A stretch of 64,000 bases of DNA, taken from positions 3,479,501 through 3,543,500 of the forward strand of contig NC_012491.1 in assembly GCF_000010165.1 (NCBI RefSeq), in the 5' to 3' direction. The notes under the pieces were generated by a model. That model was not told the DNA's origin. It saw nothing but the letters and a program-made list of their open reading frames with translations, and did not search any database. Position 1 is the first letter of the stretch, and each line of letters opens with the position of its first letter. Below are positions 61,626 to 64,000 of this stretch, piece after piece. The translations under genes were made by a program, and so were the position numbers. This DNA is from Brevibacillus brevis NBRC 100599. Lineage in GTDB: Bacteria; Bacillota; Bacilli; Brevibacillales; Brevibacillaceae.

Positions 61626-62003
61626 TTAACCCAAAATGTACTCGGCCAATACGCTCTGTATCTGGTAAATATTCAAGTTCTTGTTAAATTGTTTTTGGAT
61701 CGGTACTGCACTTCCTGAAACCCAAATTTTCAATTCCGCATCCAAGTCAAAATTTCCGGCTGTTTCAATGCTAAAATGATGAATACTTTTATAAGGAATG
61801 GAATGGTACTCTATCTTTCTGCCAGTAATACCTTGCTTATCAACTAATATTAACCGCTTGTTGGTGAAGATGAACATATCGCGAATTAATTTGTACGCCT
61901 TTTCTATTCTTTCATTGTTCGCTAAGATTTGAGCATACTCCTGTTGAACCTCTGCAATGTTAACTTCCGAAGCATTACCCATTAGACCATCTAATAAGCC
62001 CAC
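61626..62003 (-). CDS. PH-like domain protein
   Basis: 125 aa, GTG start behind AGGGGG. 'YKLIRDMFIFTNKRLILVDKQGITGRKIEYHSIPYKSI' is the bacterial PH (bPH_1/DUF1696) pattern; family members bind membranes or peptides. Function unknown. Confidence 0.85.
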   Translation of the reverse strand: MGLLDGLMGNASEVNIAEVQQEYAQILANNERIEKAYKLIRDMFIFTNKRLILVDKQGITGRKIEYHSIPYKSIHHFSIETAGNFDLDAELKIWVSGSAVPIQKQFNKNLNIYQIQSVLAEYILG

Positions 62004-62286
62004 ATTAACGTCCCCCTATTCAACTAATTGATAAATCATATTCTCCAAGCAGCTTAAAATTCCTACTGAAGTAGTTACTTTTTCCTCAAGGAGAGTGATT
62101 ACCTTGAAATTCAGGATATAGAAGCCTATGCTGTTAGACTCCCGAAATATTGTGTTAAATCACTTAAAAAGTGGAATGCTTCAGTCAATTTCTTGTGTGA
62201 CAAGGTATTTCGCACCGAAAAATATTGTAAGTAATTGGGTTTATTTGTAACATTTAGTAGAATCTAAAAATTAGGAGATGATAGAA

Positions 62287-62727
62287 TTGAAATGGTTTGG
62301 TAAAGTTGCTTTAGTTACACTACTTTCTGCTTCCGTTTTTCTACCATCAGAAACATTTGCTGCCGGCTTCCAGCAGTCTTCGACCAAAGAAGCAGCACCT
62401 GCTGCGACTGAAACAAAAGTATTAAGCTTTGAGCAAGGAACTAGAGGATATTCTGACTCTGCAGATATTTATATTAATTCTCCTACTGTTCTTACTGTTA
62501 AGGTGACTCAAAGTGGAATAAATGTTGATAATCCGTTAGTAGAGTACGCGATATATAGACAAGACGGAACTGATTATAACCCAAACTTTGGACATTTTCT
62601 GTTTCCTGGGACAGGTTCATTTAGTTTTCAAAGTACTAAAGTGTTACCAATAGGCCAATATTATATTAGAGTTAAGAACAATGGAGCCGGGAAAGTTCGT
62701 GGAACTGTGTCAGTCATCACTCCATAA
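62287..62727 (+). CDS. Secreted hypothetical protein
   Basis: TTG 62287 is 9 nt behind AGGAG; the ATG at 62278 abuts it directly. Signal peptide of about 25 residues (LKWFGKVALVTLLSASVFL...FA), then a beta-rich mature part: 'ILTVKVTQSGINVDNPLVEYAIY'-like blocks and 'YYIRVKNNGAGKVRG', resembling a carbohydrate-binding or pre-peptidase domain. No Cys. Confidence 0.65.
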   Translation: MKWFGKVALVTLLSASVFLPSETFAAGFQQSSTKEAAPAATETKVLSFEQGTRGYSDSADIYINSPTVLTVKVTQSGINVDNPLVEYAIYRQDGTDYNPNFGHFLFPGTGSFSFQSTKVLPIGQYYIRVKNNGAGKVRGTVSVITP

Positions 62728-62746
62728 ATACCCTTTCTTATTTTAT

Positions 62747-62775
62747 GGAGGCTTTCTACTGAAGGCCTCCTTGCT
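62747..62775 (+). terminator. Terminator of the secreted protein gene
   Basis: GGAGGC and GCCTCC pair with an A-rich flank; short but placed 20 nt after the stop. Confidence 0.5.
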
Positions 62776-63029
62776 AGAAGGGTATCCATAGCGTGCTTTT
62801 TAATATGCTCGTGTTGTTCGTCTGTGATATTCCCCAATATATCCCATTGCGTAAAAGCTACCTTGACCCTACACCCCCTCAAAAACTAACTACGGGATTA
62901 AATTTCTGCAATGGCCCTTTTTGCAAAGTAGGCTAATGCCCAGAGCGTTTTCATCTCCGCAAATGTACACTAAATTAAATACTTTTGGAGGAGATATTTT
63001 CGATGGCCATCGATCCACTTTGCAGGTAA

Positions 63030-63317
63030 TTTGGTGATATACTTGAAATTCCGCCCCAGATAATTAATGGCGTATGTACCTTAATGACAGTTAGGAATAT
63101 TCCCGTAACTATTTTAGGGCGTCTTTCTCGTTCAGCTCTAACGGTACCAATGATGTTTTCATTTGAATCCGTGGATCAAAATGGGAAGGCGCTTTGTTTG
63201 GGTGAAACTGTAATTCTCCCAGAAGAAATTAACCCATGCATTTCAGTTCTTCGGCATTACGATATACTCGTTATTGCCCTTCACAACCATTGGCTTTTTA
63301 ACAACCTTGTGATGTAA
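63030..63317 (+). pseudogene. Remnant of a DUF1259 (LppY/LpqO-like) gene
   Basis: The frame 63084-63317 reads VRNIPVTILGRLSRSALTV, FSFESVDQNGKALCLGE and ETVILPEEINPC..LHNHWLF. The last fits the DUF1259 block 'xGxLVLxExEVxPVxxxLxxxGIxVTALHNH'. Upstream, in frame, ILEIPPQIINGVCTL continues the protein before a stop. The rest of the gene is lost. Clear decay. Confidence 0.65.
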
Positions 63318-63447
63318 AAATAAATTCTACGAAGCCAGTCAAAAATCACCTTAGATTATAAGAATGACTAACATGCAACTTGTTTCAAGTGCCACATCAT
63401 CAAAAGTGCCATTACAAGGCCAACACTGGCGGTCGAGTGGAGACTTT

Positions 63448-63528
63448 TCAACATCATAGCAGACGGGACTGCTAATGAGGACAAAGTTATGTTTAATCTA
63501 GCGGAAACGCCCAGTCAAACTTTGTGAT
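63448..63528 (+). pseudogene. Protein fragment FNIIADGTANEDKV...
   Basis: 26 codons without a start that read FNIIADGTANEDKVMF and NLAETPSQTL, then TGA. The regular pattern looks like the tail of a secreted or cell-surface protein. No start codon or ribosome-binding site. A terminator 35 nt further on may have belonged to it. Confidence 0.35.
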
Positions 63529-63562
63529 CAACATGTATACGGTATATAGATATATACAGAGA

Positions 63563-63587
63563 GACGTCCTAATTTGGACGTCTTTTT
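63563..63587 (+). terminator. Terminator
   Basis: GACGTCC and GGACGTC pair around TAATTT, followed by T5. Confidence 0.7.
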
Positions 63588-63765
63588 GACGCGCCTTAGA
63601 CCGTCAAAATTGCATTTTAGTTTCGTTATGTTCAATCTGTCATTCAATAGCCCTGTGCTTCCTAATAGGCACGAATCAAAATGGTTGATAGATCAATATT
63701 TTACAAAAATTTGAAATTGAGTTACGCTATTATTACTAGAATTTTCTGTAAAGGGGGTGATCCTT

Positions 63766-63930
63766 ATGAAAAAGCTTTTTGCTTTTGCCCTAGCAGTCGT
63801 TATGGTAATGTCAGTCTCTACGGCTGCTTTTGCATACAGTAAACCGAATTGTAGTAGCAGTGGCGGCGGTGGCGGCAGTTGGGGTGGTGGTGGCAAAAAA
63901 CCCCTTGAACACCATTGTACACCATATTAA
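63766..63930 (+). CDS. Secreted glycine-rich 54-aa peptide
   Basis: ATG 63766 behind AAAGGGGGTGA. Signal peptide of about 23 residues (MKKLFAFALAVVMVMSVST..AFA), mature ~31 residues: YSKPNCSSSGGGGGSWGGGG then KKPLEHHCTPY, with two Cys and a His pair. Structural, antimicrobial or metal-binding roles are possible. A terminator follows. Confidence 0.65.
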   Translation: MKKLFAFALAVVMVMSVSTAAFAYSKPNCSSSGGGGGSWGGGGKKPLEHHCTPY

Positions 63931-63947
63931 TCCCAGATAATTTGAGT

Positions 63948-63968
63948 AAGCCTCCAATTGGGGGCTTT
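63948..63968 (+). terminator. Terminator of the glycine-rich peptide gene
   Basis: AAGCCTCC and GGGGGCTT pair with one G-T around AATT, then TTAT. Confidence 0.65.
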
Positions 63969-64000
63969 ATTCAATTACCGTTTTGTTACATACTATCGAG

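Overview
The window reads as chromosomal DNA of a spore-forming, low-to-mid GC Firmicute. The best guess is the Paenibacillaceae, Brevibacillus-like; this is inference from gene content, not a database match. Supporting content: a Spo0E-type phosphatase, a SleB-type cell-wall hydrolase, a YjcZ-type peptide, a lexA/yneA divergon with Bacillus-type SOS boxes, a one-lipoyl pdhABCD operon, and many Bacillus-only DUF families (DUF441, DUF896, DUF1292, DUF1444, DUF1811, DUF2515, DUF3900, DUF4269). No rRNA, tRNA, insertion sequence, prophage or CRISPR array was seen.

Layout. 0-6 kb: a nitroreductase and the parE-parC operon. 6-13 kb: a general-stress-like protein, a DUF1292 protein, and a tightly coupled operon (ECF sigma factor, propeller-type anti-sigma factor, large exported protein, ABC ATPase, ABC permease, small protein) preceded by an ECF-type promoter. 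13-31 kb: a Cys/Met PLP enzyme, a cyclophilin lipoprotein, SleB-type hydrolase, small conserved proteins, a DUF2515/alpha-toroid/TIM-barrel group, a Ser/Thr kinase, a DEAD helicase, a phosphodiester glycosidase, an ABC-F protein with a HEPN-domain neighbour, and a Spo0E-like protein. 31-36 kb: pdhABCD. 36-45.5 kb: esterase, OppA-like lipoprotein, threonine aldolase, HelD, CrcB, yneA-lexA, DUF456.

From about 45.6 kb the content becomes accessory: GNATs, an MFS pump with a TetR regulator and a decayed nitroreductase between them, a GNAT and an HTH gene transcribed divergently and both with long structured leaders, a FusB-type EF-G-binding protein, and an ArsR/SRPBCC pair plus SDR/TetR pair that share a repeated operator. 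It continues with a run of tiny Cys-containing or secreted peptides, a Fur-controlled siderophore-binding lipoprotein, a MerR regulator with a broken SDR gene, and a graveyard of gene fragments near the right end.

The strongest candidates for new biology are the structured leaders at 51.0-51.75 kb, the four-copy dyad operator at 53.9-55.6 kb, the HEPN operon at 28.7-29.7 kb, and the small peptide genes at 55.8-57.4 and 63.8 kb. Functions of proteins are inferred from motifs read by eye; no search was run.
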